From: Clonostachys chloroleuca
Taxonomy: Eukaryota > Ascomycota > Sordariomycetes > Hypocreales > Bionectriaceae
DNA: 64,000 bases
Direction: 5' to 3'
NCBI GenBank assembly: GCA_037952775.1
Contig: JBANAY010000004.1
Location: 806,001 to 870,000 of the forward strand
Part shown: in pieces, positions 1 to 9,795 of the stretch
How the letters are laid out: each line of letters begins with the position of its first letter
How positions within the stretch are numbered: position 1 is the first letter of the stretch
Translations under genes and position numbers: made by a program
Notes under the pieces: generated by a model
Databases searched by the model: none
Seen by the model: the letters and a program-made list of their open reading frames with translations, nothing else
What the model was told of the DNA's origin: nothing

Positions 1-816
1 ACAATAACTCGGGAAGGTTTATTGCTGTAGGCGAAGCCAGCGGCACCAATAGGCATGGCCAGCAGGACAATAGGCCCTTCGTCGCCTCATCTTGTGCTCA
101 CTGCATTATGGACTCGAGTTTTTTTTTTAGATCAATCTCCGAAATTGCACATTCTTGCCATCCTCTGTAAGTCTTTCGCGTGGCAGGTATGAAAGCGTGC
201 CACTCACCTCGAGGTCACGTCAAGGTCACTGATCAGGCCAAGACCACTCACCTTAGGCGCCTAGCCCAGTAACGCTCCAGCTGCATCGTTCAACGTATCC
301 CATCCTTCTGCCTCAAGCGAGACACTAGTGGCGTCTACTCACGGTACCAGTCCTTGTTATAGGCATGATCAAAGGGAGTCAAGGATCCAGCTCTCGTCCA
401 AGTTGAACGAAGCTACCTAAGGGGTCACTGGATACAAGGCTATCAGCTCCCCATGAACCACTGCTTTTGAGGCCCCGAGTAGTGGTTGGTATAACAAATA
501 TTGATACAGCAATGCCATAACGTGCATATATAATCGCATGCAAATATGTACCTCCTGGCGATCGAGTCTTCCCAACGCCCAGAAATACATTCCCATATCG
601 TACATAAATCGGATATCATCGCATGTTGTATGGTGGCCTCTAAGATATTCCCAATTCGTGACAGTAAATCCCGGCTTATCGCCTCTTGCCTCCAGCGCCC
701 GGTTTCGCTATGTATTGTTAGCCTGTGAATATCCAACAAGAATCGGCGAAGGGGGCTATGGTTCGTACTCGTAGGAGGAGCCGACTTCTTTTTGGGGGCG
801 CCCTTTCCACGCTCTT
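1..816. other. Intergenic, no gene recognised
   Basis: The left window edge holds no recognisable gene. Short open frames on both strands (for example a minus-strand frame at 443-820 with a lysine-rich start) have no family resemblance and lie in the presumed 3' region of the mS33 gene. A poly-T run occurs near 120-128. Nothing else is supported. Confidence 0.5.
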
Positions 817-1173
817 TCAATCTGGGGTCTCAGTGTCAGCCCACATCCAAGTTTCCTCAGGACTGGAATGATCATACTCATCAATGTACTCGAATCGATC
901 CTCCTCGGCGTCCTCCCATGTATCCAGGCCAGGCCCAAACTCTCGCCTCACATCCTTGATTGTGGCCACTCTCCTCGGGTAGTATGCGGCAAGTGCAGGT
1001 CCTCGGAGTCGCTGGCGCAGGACCTTGTTGCCCATGCGAACACCATCAGGGTTGAAGTTCGTCGCGAAGACCTGGCATTGAGCCTGCAATTGGTTAGCTG
1101 GAAGACAATTCTGTAGGGAAAATAGAAGCCATACCTTCATCAAATCCAGTAGTCTGGCCCGCGGAACGCTCAT
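817..1173 (-). CDS. RSM27: Mitochondrial small-ribosomal-subunit protein mS33 (Rsm27)
   Basis: Two exons, complement of 1135-1173 and 817-1083, joined across a 51-nt GTATGG...CAG intron, give a 101-residue protein. It starts MSVPRARLLDLMK and continues AQCQVFATNFNPDGVRMGNK, followed by LRGPALAAYYPRR. This pattern (start helix, F-N-P-x-x-x-R-x-G-N-K-x-L-R, then the YYP motif) is that of the fungal mS33/Rsm27 family, a component of the head of the mitochondrial small ribosomal subunit. Length fits the family, which is usually about 100-110 residues. The acidic C terminus is typical of fungal versions. It is divergently arranged with the RNase III gene, 285 nt away, so the two probably share a promoter region. 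The start was chosen because the family begins with this short helix just before the intron. Confidence 0.85.
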   Translation of the reverse strand: MSVPRARLLDLMKVWLLFSLQNCLPANQLQAQCQVFATNFNPDGVRMGNKVLRQRLRGPALAAYYPRRVATIKDVRREFGPGLDTWEDAEEDRFEYIDEYDHSSPEETWMWADTETPD

Positions 1174-1458
1174 GGTGAGATCTTGGAGAACATGTATATT
1201 TTCGATATATGCTGGACAACGGACCTTGAGGCTCAAAATTGAGATCATGGCGTTGGTCCAGCGCCTGGTTGGTGGGAAAGCGCGAAAAAGTGGAGAGTTG
1301 ATGGTTAAGCCGCATGTGGCGTATCTCTGCTTATCGCTACTAACTCAGACTTGGATTTTCCATCAAGCAGTGAAGAAACATGATAATGAATCACAGCCAA
1401 ATCTCCTAATTTTGTTTTTCTTATTATTTTCAATTTCTTTCTGTAGCACCTGGCCAAT

Positions 1459-2723
1459 ATGGCCAAACGCGATCTGCCAGAGTCCCCAATCCAATCAAGC
1501 AAACGACTTCGAACCTCTGTGGATGACACTGGAGCGCTCCTCCAGCTAATTGAAAATGCCGAGGAGCTTACGCATTGCCTACGGACCTTAACAGAGTGGA
1601 AAGATGATATTTCTCGGAAAAGTGACCAAATACAAACAAATCCCTCTTTCGTTCGAGTGAGAGACCAACTTGCTGAACTGAGCAAAAAGTTAAGCCCTGT
1701 TTTCCAACAGCTGGACCCTTCACAAGATGCTCACCATAGCGAAGTAAAGGTATGTGCAATACCCAACCAGATGCAATGTCATATTATTAAACTTCCTCGT
1801 ACTAGACTATTTCTAAATCTGAAAGCTCGGTCAAAAAGTCTCAAAAAGACACCGGAAGCATGGTTGCCTGCCCTCCTCCACTTCTAGCAGCCTGGCACGC
1901 CTCTGAGATACCGTCCCAGTTACCACCAATCCCCAAAATCAATGATTCCCGGATTGAGATTCAAACATTCCGACACCCTGGGATGGCAAATATCTCCAGG
2001 GGCGAGTTAAGTTACGAGCGATTGGAGTGGCTTGGCGATGCCTACCTCGAGGCCATCGCCTCAAACCTCATCTATCAAAGCTTTCCAAATTTGCCGGTAG
2101 GAAAGTGCTCTCAAATACGAGAGCAGCTGATCCGCAATATGACTCTTGCGGAATACTTCAGGATCTACAACTTAATGCAACGAGCTCAAATACCACCCTC
2201 CGTCCAGTCCAACCAACAGCCTGGCAAAGGTAGATCCGCGGACAAAGACTTGGTAAAGGTTCAGGCCGACATGTTTGAGGCTTATGTTGCTGCCATTATT
2301 ATCACAAATCCGCAGGACGGTGTGATGCAAGCGTCAAACTGGCTGAGGGGACTGTTCTCAAGGACCATTAAGGACCAAATAGTCAAATCAGAAATCACAG
2401 CACCACCGATAATCACGGAGCCGAAACAAAAGTTGGCCCAGCTGTTAGGCGCTAAGGGTGTAGAGATCAGCTATGAAGACATGCCAACCCATAAGAAACA
2501 CAAGCAGCTGAACATTCCGATGTTTGCAATCGGCGTTTACCTAACTGGCTGGGGGGAACAGCACAGACTGTTAGGAATAGGGACCGCCACAGGAAAGAAG
2601 GAAGCTGGCAACAAAGCCGCCATAGTGGCACTGGAGAACAAAAAACTCATGAAGGTGTACGAGCAAAAGAAGAAGGCATTTGTGGAGGCTCAAGCGCAGG
2701 CGCAACCGGACCCTCCTTCGTGA
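1459..2723 (+). CDS. RNT1: Ribonuclease III (Rnt1-like), RNase III plus dsRBD
   Basis: Exons 1459-1749 and 1806-2723, with a 56-nt GTATGT...TAG intron, give 402 residues. The N-terminal 115 residues are a family-variable region starting with a basic stretch (KRDLPESPIQSSKRLR), possibly nuclear-targeting. The RNase III signature ERLEWLGDAYLE is at about 168-179, supplying the catalytic acidic residues, and the second acidic pair lies in QADMFEAYVAAI (D252, E255). A double-stranded RNA-binding domain follows at about 305-375, ending in GKKEAGNKAAIVALENKKL. By family knowledge such eukaryotic class I enzymes cleave double-stranded stems in pre-rRNA, snRNA and snoRNA precursors in the nucleus. 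It has a single RNase III domain and no helicase or PAZ, so it is not Dicer. A mitochondrial ribosomal RNase III-like protein is the main alternative, but the intact catalytic motif argues for an active enzyme. Confidence 0.88.
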
Positions 2724-4005
2724 TAAGGATATCAGACCTCAGTCATATTTGTATAAGTAATGCTTCCCATCTTCCACTAATATGAGCCTGTATTCTTCAT
2801 TGACCCCCTAGACTGTGCTGTTAGTTTCTGCTTCAATCCACTGAAGCCCCTCTCCCATGTCTTTGATCTATCGTTTGGGCACTTTGTCATAGAGGGCTAG
2901 AGATGGAGTGCGGTGGGCCTCGGCAATGCACCCCAGATTTCAAGCATACCTGACTACCCCTTATACAGGGGAGAGCGTGTGTGGGATAAGTTTAGTAAAC
3001 GGCTTGGGTTGGATACCTGCCCACATCTTGTAAAAGATGTTGCTTGGCTCATCTGTGTCGTTGGACATTACGATCTTAGCAATTCACGCTGGAGGATGGC
3101 AGCTATTTCCTACAGGCGTAAGGCTAAACATGCAGGTCAAACGCCAGCATTCACTAAATTAGCAGGTGTCTACTTAAAAGGGCCTATCCCTTCACGTGTC
3201 ACCGAGAAAGAAGGTCAGGAGTGGGAGGACTTGCAGGAGATAGTTAAATAAAAGACTGCATGAGGCACTGCCATGCATAAAGGCAGCCGTAGTGTGCGAA
3301 ATTCGATGCATGAAGCTCATTTTAGCCTTGTGCTAACCGAGAGCAACCATTGAGTCCTGCCAGTGGATGGATTGGGAAGATAAGGCCAGAGCCTACGGTT
3401 TCCAGGTACCAGTATCCAGCATCGGAATTCAGGAAGGAAACCACTGGAGCAAGTGGCGGCCAAAAAAAGGGGACCAACCTGCTGAAGCGTCGCTACAGAG
3501 CGATCGTTACAGAAGCTGCCCGCAGATAACGTGGGGTCCAACAGGGCGGGAAGTGTGGGCCCCCACAGCCTGTAGACCTCGATGTGTGCGCGGGTTCCTT
3601 GCTCCTGGCCCTTTATCCGAGCTGCGTCGCATCTCTTGTTTGCGCCGAGGCACATCGCCTGGCTGCAGTTTACCACCCTTCCCATCCCATCTGATTGCCC
3701 ATGTTATTCTCAGCATAATTATCCCAATTTCCTACAGACCTCGAGTCGGAGCCCTCTTGCTCCAATCGATCTAAAGGACCCTCGACAGCAAATGCCGGTT
3801 TTCAATCCAGCCCAGCTGCCTGCTCAGGATTGCTTGCCGTGCAGCTACTAGCCTGTCGTTATCTCCATCATTGACCCGCGGGGCGTTTGCCCGAACTCGG
3901 TCCCTGTCGTCTCTCCAACCCAAGCACCCTTCCTCTGAGCCAGCCTTGGCACGATAGCATCATATTCCTCCCATCGGTTATCTTCAAATCCAACACATAA
4001 TCACG
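2724..4005. other. Intergenic, no gene recognised
   Basis: About 1.3 kb between the RNase III stop and the acyl-CoA-binding protein start. Several frames of 70-135 codons are open on both strands (for example 2913-3251 plus and 3317-3685 minus), but none shows family motifs, plausible splice structure or codon bias like neighbouring genes. The last 200 nt before 4006 are pyrimidine-rich, as expected for a leader. Confidence 0.5.
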
Positions 4006-5001
4006 ATGGCGGACTCTGTAGGTAAGTGCATCCCAGAATAAGGGGTATCTCTCCTTATCAGTCTGCTAACAATTGCTTAGACCGGGTCTTCGTCCATGCG
4101 TTGAACACCGTCAAGAAGATTCCCAAAACAGGCGCGTCACGTCCACCGCCTGCCGACCGCCTTCGCCTCTATGGCCTCTACAAACAAGCTATGGAGGGTG
4201 ATGTGGATGGCGTGATGGAGCGACCCTGGTCAATGCCTGGCGCCTCGATGGAGGACTTGCAAAAAGAGAAGGATAAATGGGATGCGTGGAATTCACAAAG
4301 AGGCTTAAGCCGGACGGAGTCGAAACGCAGATATGTGGAGGCGCTGATTGACACTATGCATCGCTATGCAACTACACCGTACGACACCTCCCCTTGCCCC
4401 CCGAGTTCGGATTGGTCGATGGCTAACAAGGCATTGGGTGTACAGGGACGCCAGGGAACTCGTGACGGAGCTGGAATTCGTCTGGAACCAAATCAAACAC
4501 AACTCTCCCACTGCATCTGATGCATCCCCCAAAGCCAGCACCGCGTCGCGACGATTCGAGGAACCGCCACATGATGGTGATGCACCAATGAGGGTCTTGA
4601 ACCCCATGAGCGAACTGGATGAGGCAGAGAGGCGATCACAAAAGCTCATGGAGATGGACGATGAGGACGATGAGGATGCAGGACACGCCATTGCCAGAAG
4701 CAGCAACCGGTGGCAGCGAACTATCGAGCGAGCAATTACGAATCTGTCCGCCGAGGTTGCTGCATTACGAGAGCAGATTACCTCAGGAAGGGAATGGAGG
4801 TCCAAGAAACAACGCAGCTTTCCGGCGTGGATAGAATGGCTGTCCTGGGCAGTGTTGAAGCACCTTGTCATCGATTGCTTCGTCCTTGGATTGGTTTTAC
4901 TATGGATGCGGAAACGCAAGGACAGACGACTTGAGGATCTGGTCAGAGCAGCATTAACACTCATCCGGGAGTATGTGCGAAACATCCTCCCTTCAAGGTG
5001 A
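4006..5001 (+). CDS. ATG37: Acyl-CoA-binding protein with C-terminal membrane anchor (Atg37-like)
   Basis: Exons 4006-4021, 4081-4378 and 4446-5001 give 289 residues. The first intron (GTAAGT, branch CTAAC, TAG) and the second (GTACGA, CTAAC, ACAG) keep frame exactly. Residues 5-100 are an acyl-CoA-binding domain: DRVFVHALNTVKKIP, then LRLYGLYKQAMEGDV, which carries the conserved tyrosine and lysine (about Y36, Y39, K40), then KDKWDAWNSQRGLS. A disordered acidic linker follows (MEMDDEDDEDAG), then a probable coiled coil near 190-215 and one hydrophobic membrane segment at about 243-259 (HLVIDCFVLGLVLLWM) with a basic tail. This order matches Atg37/ACBD5, a tail-anchored peroxisomal protein that binds acyl-CoA and acts in pexophagy and peroxisome-ER contact. 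Peroxisomal location is inferred from architecture only. Confidence 0.82.
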
Positions 5002-5856
5002 CGATGAAGCCCTTGGTACTGGAACAAATTCTTGCCTGCAGATTTGATGTGCTTTTGGACAAGTTGCTACCTCTCGACAACTAGGGCAAGAGTTCACTAC
5101 GTATTTCTCGTTCTGGAAGCCTCACGGGAGCTTTCCGAAAGATGCAGAGCAATCCGACAACATCGGAGATGGCCAACACTTCCGGATTCCAGTACCAGCT
5201 ATCCGTTCGTCCGTTTTAGATGATCCTGCCATTTAGCAATAATGACGCCATACATTGATGACCAACAATTTGGCGCTCGAGACGAGTGTCAGAATTAACG
5301 ACACGGTTTTTTATCTATTCATTAATCCTTACTCAACCTGTATTTGATTTTTTCTGCCACTTTTGGAAAAGGTTTATGTTATACATCCGAGGGTGGCCGA
5401 TAATATCACCGTGTATCAAGCCCAACCAGCATTTTTATCACATCTTGAGAGGGGCCAATGTCAATAGGCATGTTATATCAACGTATATAAACATTACATA
5501 GCGAACTCAATGAATCTAAACTAATATATAGATGCTCACTGTACTACTTTTATGGAAATTCGTGACATGTGTTATTTGCCAAAATAAATTGAGAACAGTA
5601 CCTTGTGTGTCGGTACATGTAGAGGTAAGTGGTGCCGTGGAACGACACCTACTTACCCTTCCAACTAACACAACCACCTCAACTAAAGGCGAAGAAACAA
5701 CACCATCTCTTCGCAACAATCAAATCCTAGGCGTATCAGTGTTATCCACTACATTAGTTACGCCAATTGACTTTCTCTTGACCTCAAGGTTCCCTAAGTG
5801 CAAAAAACCAGGGACATCCAAGGTAAAACACACGTAGCCAAGAACCACCTGCCAAC
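5002..5856. other. Intergenic, AT-rich, no gene recognised
   Basis: This 855-nt stretch holds the 3' region of the acyl-CoA-binding gene and the leader of the next gene. It is clearly more AT-rich than its flanks between about 5290 and 5600. Open frames there (for example 5286-5501) encode only hydrophobic or low-complexity peptides with no recognisable family. No RNA gene was seen. Confidence 0.45.
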
Positions 5857-6516
5857 ATGGCTCACCAAAACAAAGCAACACAACAACCACAGCCACAACC
5901 CCAGCAACAACAACAACAACAACAACCAGTCTCAACTATCCCCATCCTCCACAGCATCGCACCGGCCATCTTCACCCGGATAACGGACGAGGACCTCCTC
6001 GCCCCATTCACACCACCCACCGACCCCGTCGACCTGCTCAAGGCCAGGCTGCGGGAGATCGAGGCGCACACCGAGGAGGTCCGCGCCAACCTCCTCAGCC
6101 TCTTCCGACGCGAGTGCCTCCGCATCATCCAGGAGGCAGAGGCGCAGGAGGCGGCCGCCGAGGGGGCGGCGGAGGACGGCGGCAACACCACGGTGCACCT
6201 CGCGCCCCTCGTGTCCCAGCAGGAGGTCGACGACATGATCAGCAACATGAGGCGGAACACGGGCGAGGCACGCGACAGGTCCCGGAGCAGGGTGCTCATC
6301 CAGAACGACATCTTCGGGCAGCCCAACATGAACGTGCTACCGATGAGGAACCCGAGGGAGGCGGCCGTGGCGCAGATCCAGGCCGTCATCAGCCAGGGGC
6401 TGTGCGATCTTGAGTCGTACAAAACCAAGGTGGAGGAGCTCAAGCAGCAGATCAAGAGCGAGATCGACAGGGGGACGCGGAGACAGGGCACGGATCGGAT
6501 GGACTTAAGTTTCTGA
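5857..6516 (+). CDS. Glutamine-rich, helical protein of unknown function
   Basis: Single open exon of 219 residues. It starts after an A-rich leader and opens with a low-complexity tract of P/Q and eight consecutive glutamines (about residues 9-23), encoded by a CAR-type repeat. The rest is conserved-looking: ITDEDLLAPFTPPTDPVDLL, a long amphipathic helix LLKARLREIEAHTEEVRANLL, an alanine/glutamate stretch, then SQQEVDDMISNMRRNTGEAR and a second coiled-coil helix near the end (LESYKTKVEELKQQIKSEID). No enzyme motif, signal peptide or membrane segment is visible. The base composition is strongly GC-rich from about 5990 to 6480, in sharp contrast to the AT-rich flanks. I do not recognise the family; a coiled-coil scaffold is the most that can be inferred. 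It is convergent with the complex I gene, 214 nt between the stops. Confidence 0.65.
   Translation: MAHQNKATQQPQPQPQQQQQQQQPVSTIPILHSIAPAIFTRITDEDLLAPFTPPTDPVDLLKARLREIEAHTEEVRANLLSLFRRECLRIIQEAEAQEAAAEGAAEDGGNTTVHLAPLVSQQEVDDMISNMRRNTGEARDRSRSRVLIQNDIFGQPNMNVLPMRNPREAAVAQIQAVISQGLCDLESYKTKVEELKQQIKSEIDRGTRRQGTDRMDLSF
5877..5930 (+). repeat. CAR trinucleotide-rich tract encoding poly-glutamine
   Basis: A run of CAA/CAG/CCA-type triplets inside the orphan coding region encodes a Q/P tract followed by an uninterrupted Q run. Such tracts usually vary in length between strains. Confidence 0.7.
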
Positions 6517-6730
6517 AGGGGTGGCACGACTAGTAATGACTTTTTCACACACAGAGAGAATTTGGAATTTGGAATGGCACGCCTGGTCGGCTCGCAAGAC
6601 ATATTATGAAAAGTTTCTTTAATGCACCTATACCTCTAGCCCGACATCCTATATGTACAAGCGAGACGAACAGCCCAGAATCGACAAGGAAAGTAATATT
6701 CTTCTTATAACAGTTTTAATGCCCTCGACC

Positions 6731-9245
6731 TCATGCTCCATACTCAACCTGGCCTTGGGGCCTATCCTCCTCGATACCAGGAGCCATCAGGTTCGTCCTG
6801 GGGTCTCCGGTCTCCTTTGCTGCCGCACACCGTGCCATCGTCGGCGAGCTATTCTCATAGTTAGTAATTAAGCTTTGGAAGAAATAGAGGAAGAGGGGTT
6901 ATTAACTGACCTTCTGGAAATGACGTCTGTGAAATAGAATGACTCAATGGTCTTCTTGAGGGGCTCTCCCGTAGCCTTAGCTCCCTTGTTCTGGTCAACG
7001 AGTTGGACCTTGCTCAAGTTCTTCAGAGCGACGGGCTCAACGATATCGTAAGCAGCCAGAGCCGGGCTGATCTCCGCCATGCGGTCACGGACAGCAGCCA
7101 CATCATCGTAAGGTAGCTTGACGCCGAGGAATTCACCGGCGGCTCGGAGGATCTTCCAGTCAGTGCGGGCAGCACCGGGCAGGGAAGTAGCAGCACGGGT
7201 CATCTGGACACGGCCTTCCGTGTTGATGTAGGTACCAGCCTTCTCAGTGTAGGCAGCACCTGGGAGGACGATGTCGGCGATTTGAGCACCGCGGTCACCG
7301 TGGTGACCCTGGTAAACAACGAAAGCATCCTTGGGGATATCGGCCTCGTTGATCTCATCGGCACCAAGGAGCCAGACAAACTTGGGGGTGGTCTCAGCAA
7401 CGGCTGCAGAAGGAGTCACGAAACCGACCTCGAAAGCACCGGCACGAGAAGCCTCGCGCTGGAGGATGTTGAAACCGTCCCATTCGTCAGTTCTGAAGTT
7501 GGCGGCGTGCTTGTCTACGAATGTACCAACGGTCTCGTAAAAGGCCTTAGCGTCAACGTGGTCGGTCACACCAGATCCGAGAACGATCATGGGTCGCTTA
7601 GCAGCCTGGAGCTTCTTGCCGAAAGGTCCGGCAAGAGCCTTCTTCAGAGCGGCGTGGTCGGTACCGAGGTGCTCAAAGTCGAAAGTGGACTCCCACGACT
7701 CACCGACAACACCAATCTCGAGGTCAGATCGGAGCCATTGCTTGCGGATGCGAGCGTTGAGAACAGCGGCCTCATGACGAGGGTTGGTACCAACCAAGAG
7801 GATGGCATCAGCCTCTTCAATACCGGAGATCCTGGAGTTGAACAGGTAGTTTGAGCGAATATCGACACCGTGAGCGAGGGGCTGGCTGCCAGTGGGGGTA
7901 TCAAGAGCAAGATTCTCAGATCCAAGCTTGTTGGCCAAGTCCTTGGCCACAACCAGAGACTCGACCTCGGTCAGGGCACCAGCGATGACCTTGAACTCGT
8001 TGCCCTGAGGCTTCTTCTCTTGGAAGACCCGAGAGACGATGGTCAGGGCCTCCTCCCAGTCAGCAGGCTCAAACTTGCCCTCACGTCGAACCAGAGGCAT
8101 AGTAAGTCGTTGTGTCTTGAGACCATCACAAGCAAATCGGGTCTTGTCGTTAATCCATTCCTCGTTCACATCGTCATTGAGACGGGGAAGAACACGCATA
8201 ACCTCAAGGCCACGAGAGTCCACACGGATGTTTGAGCCGAGACCGTCCAGGACATCGATAGATTCGGTGTGCTTCAGCTCCCAGGGACGAGCACGGAATG
8301 CGTAGGGCTTGGAGGTGAGGGCACCAACAGGGCAGAGGTCAATGACGTTTCCGGAAAGCTCACTATCAATGTTCTTCTCGAGGTAGGTGCCAATCTGGAT
8401 GTCATTGCCACGACCAGTTGAACCAAGCTCAGGGGCGCCAGCAACATCGTTTGCAAATCGAATACACCGGGTGCAGTGGATGCATCGGTTCATGGATGTC
8501 TTAATCAGAGGGCCAATGTTCTTGTCTTCAACAGCACGCTTTCCGCCGGTCTCGTGGAATCGTCCTCGGTCGGCACCGTATCGTAATGACTGTTCCTGGA
8601 GATCGCACTCACCACCCTGGTCGCAGATGGGGCAGTCGAGAGGATGGTTGGCGAGGAGAAACTCCATGACACCCTCACGGGCTTTGTGGGTGAGAGGAGA
8701 GTTAGTCTTGACGACCATGCCAGGCTGGACAGGCCAGGCACACGAAGCAACAGGCTTGGGAGCACGTTCGACCTCGACCAAGCACATGCGGCAGTTACCG
8801 GCAATCGCCAATTTCCTTGGTATTTGTTAGTTCGGTTCGACGGGTACGACGGAAGCAAGAAGGGCATACTCATGGTAGCAGTATCTGTGGTATGCCTGTT
8901 AGCTAGGGATTTGAATTGGGATATATCTTTCTCGACATACCGAGGAACTGTGGCTCCGGCTTTTTCGCAAGCCTGGATGAGGGCGGCACCAGCTAAATCG
9001 CGTCAGTCAGTGAGACTCAAAGCACCCACGCAAGCAGTACTCCATACCTTCGATTGACACCTTCTTTCCATCTGCGAGTCAATTAGTCAATATCTACCAT
9101 CCAATGGCTCAATGGACAATGAATGCTCACCAATTGTTAACTCCACTTCGGCAGGGCGCTGGGATGTGGTCGCAAATGTACGGGACACGGTGGCGGCCCG
9201 CCGGCCGGTCCGCCAAGCCGAACGTGCCAGAGACTGTCGGAGCAT
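6731..9245 (-). CDS. nuo78: NADH:ubiquinone oxidoreductase 78 kDa subunit (complex I, NDUFS1 homologue)
   Basis: Six exons on the complement: 9131-9245, 9048-9071, 8941-8992, 8870-8884, 6911-8815 and 6731-6848, giving 742 residues, close to the usual fungal length. The N terminus MLRQSLARSAWRTGRRAA is a classic mitochondrial presequence, followed by VELTIDGKKVSIEAGAALIQ and a [2Fe-2S] domain (YCYHEKLAIAGNCRMC). Cysteine clusters for 4Fe-4S centres follow: CPICDQGGECDLQ, then CIHCTRCIRF, then the NADH-dehydrogenase G/molybdopterin-like region. The last small exon restores the conserved fungal end (PTMARCAAAKETGDPRTN ... VEYGA). It is the largest subunit of the electron-input module in the matrix arm. 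Four tiny 5' exons (115, 24, 52 and 15 nt) are notable. The start was chosen because it gives the presequence and joins in frame through every junction. Confidence 0.95.
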
Positions 9246-9795
9246 CGTGTCGCCTTGACGGAGATGTAGGTGACGACGCTGGACGCGGGGTGTAGGGATG
9301 GGTTCGTTGACGTATCAAACGAGGGATCTTCGAGCAGTTTGGCTCTCGGGTGATGGGATTTGGTGGTGCTTAGTAACTTTGGCTGCTCGATTAATTTACA
9401 TGAGCTGTGATTGGCCAGAGCTCGGAGCCGTTGGTGCCTGAGGCACCACGGGTGCATCAAATACTCCGGAATTTGTCGCTAGCTTTTCGTTTCCTCTTTC
9501 TCCCCATATTGTACACGGGCACACTTTATTGTAGGTGAGCTTGAACACCGGTCTTGACTGGTCGTCTCAGTCGAGTCTTCCTCTATCTTGTGCTCCAGAG
9601 TAATTTGCGCCGATTTATTTAAAGCATGGGAGAGATTTAATTGCTCTATGAGCGATGCTCGCAACAGTCGGTCGTGACATCTCCTGGATATCCAATGCTG
9701 TGAATGTGATTTGATGAACTGAGCTGAATTGTGGTAAAATATTCTCAATGATGGCTACCTTATACTACATTCAGTTGTCCTGGCTAGAAAGCTCC
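9246..9795. other. Intergenic between two minus-strand genes
   Basis: This 550-nt stretch holds the promoter of the complex I subunit gene and the 3' region of the SelO gene. Only short frames are open. No repeat or RNA gene was seen. Confidence 0.45.

Noticed and set aside
2913..3251. 112-codon plus-strand frame
   Set aside because: No recognisable motif, no splice context and ordinary intergenic composition.
7282..7854. 190-codon plus-strand open frame
   Set aside because: Antisense to the complex I 78 kDa subunit; no independent evidence.
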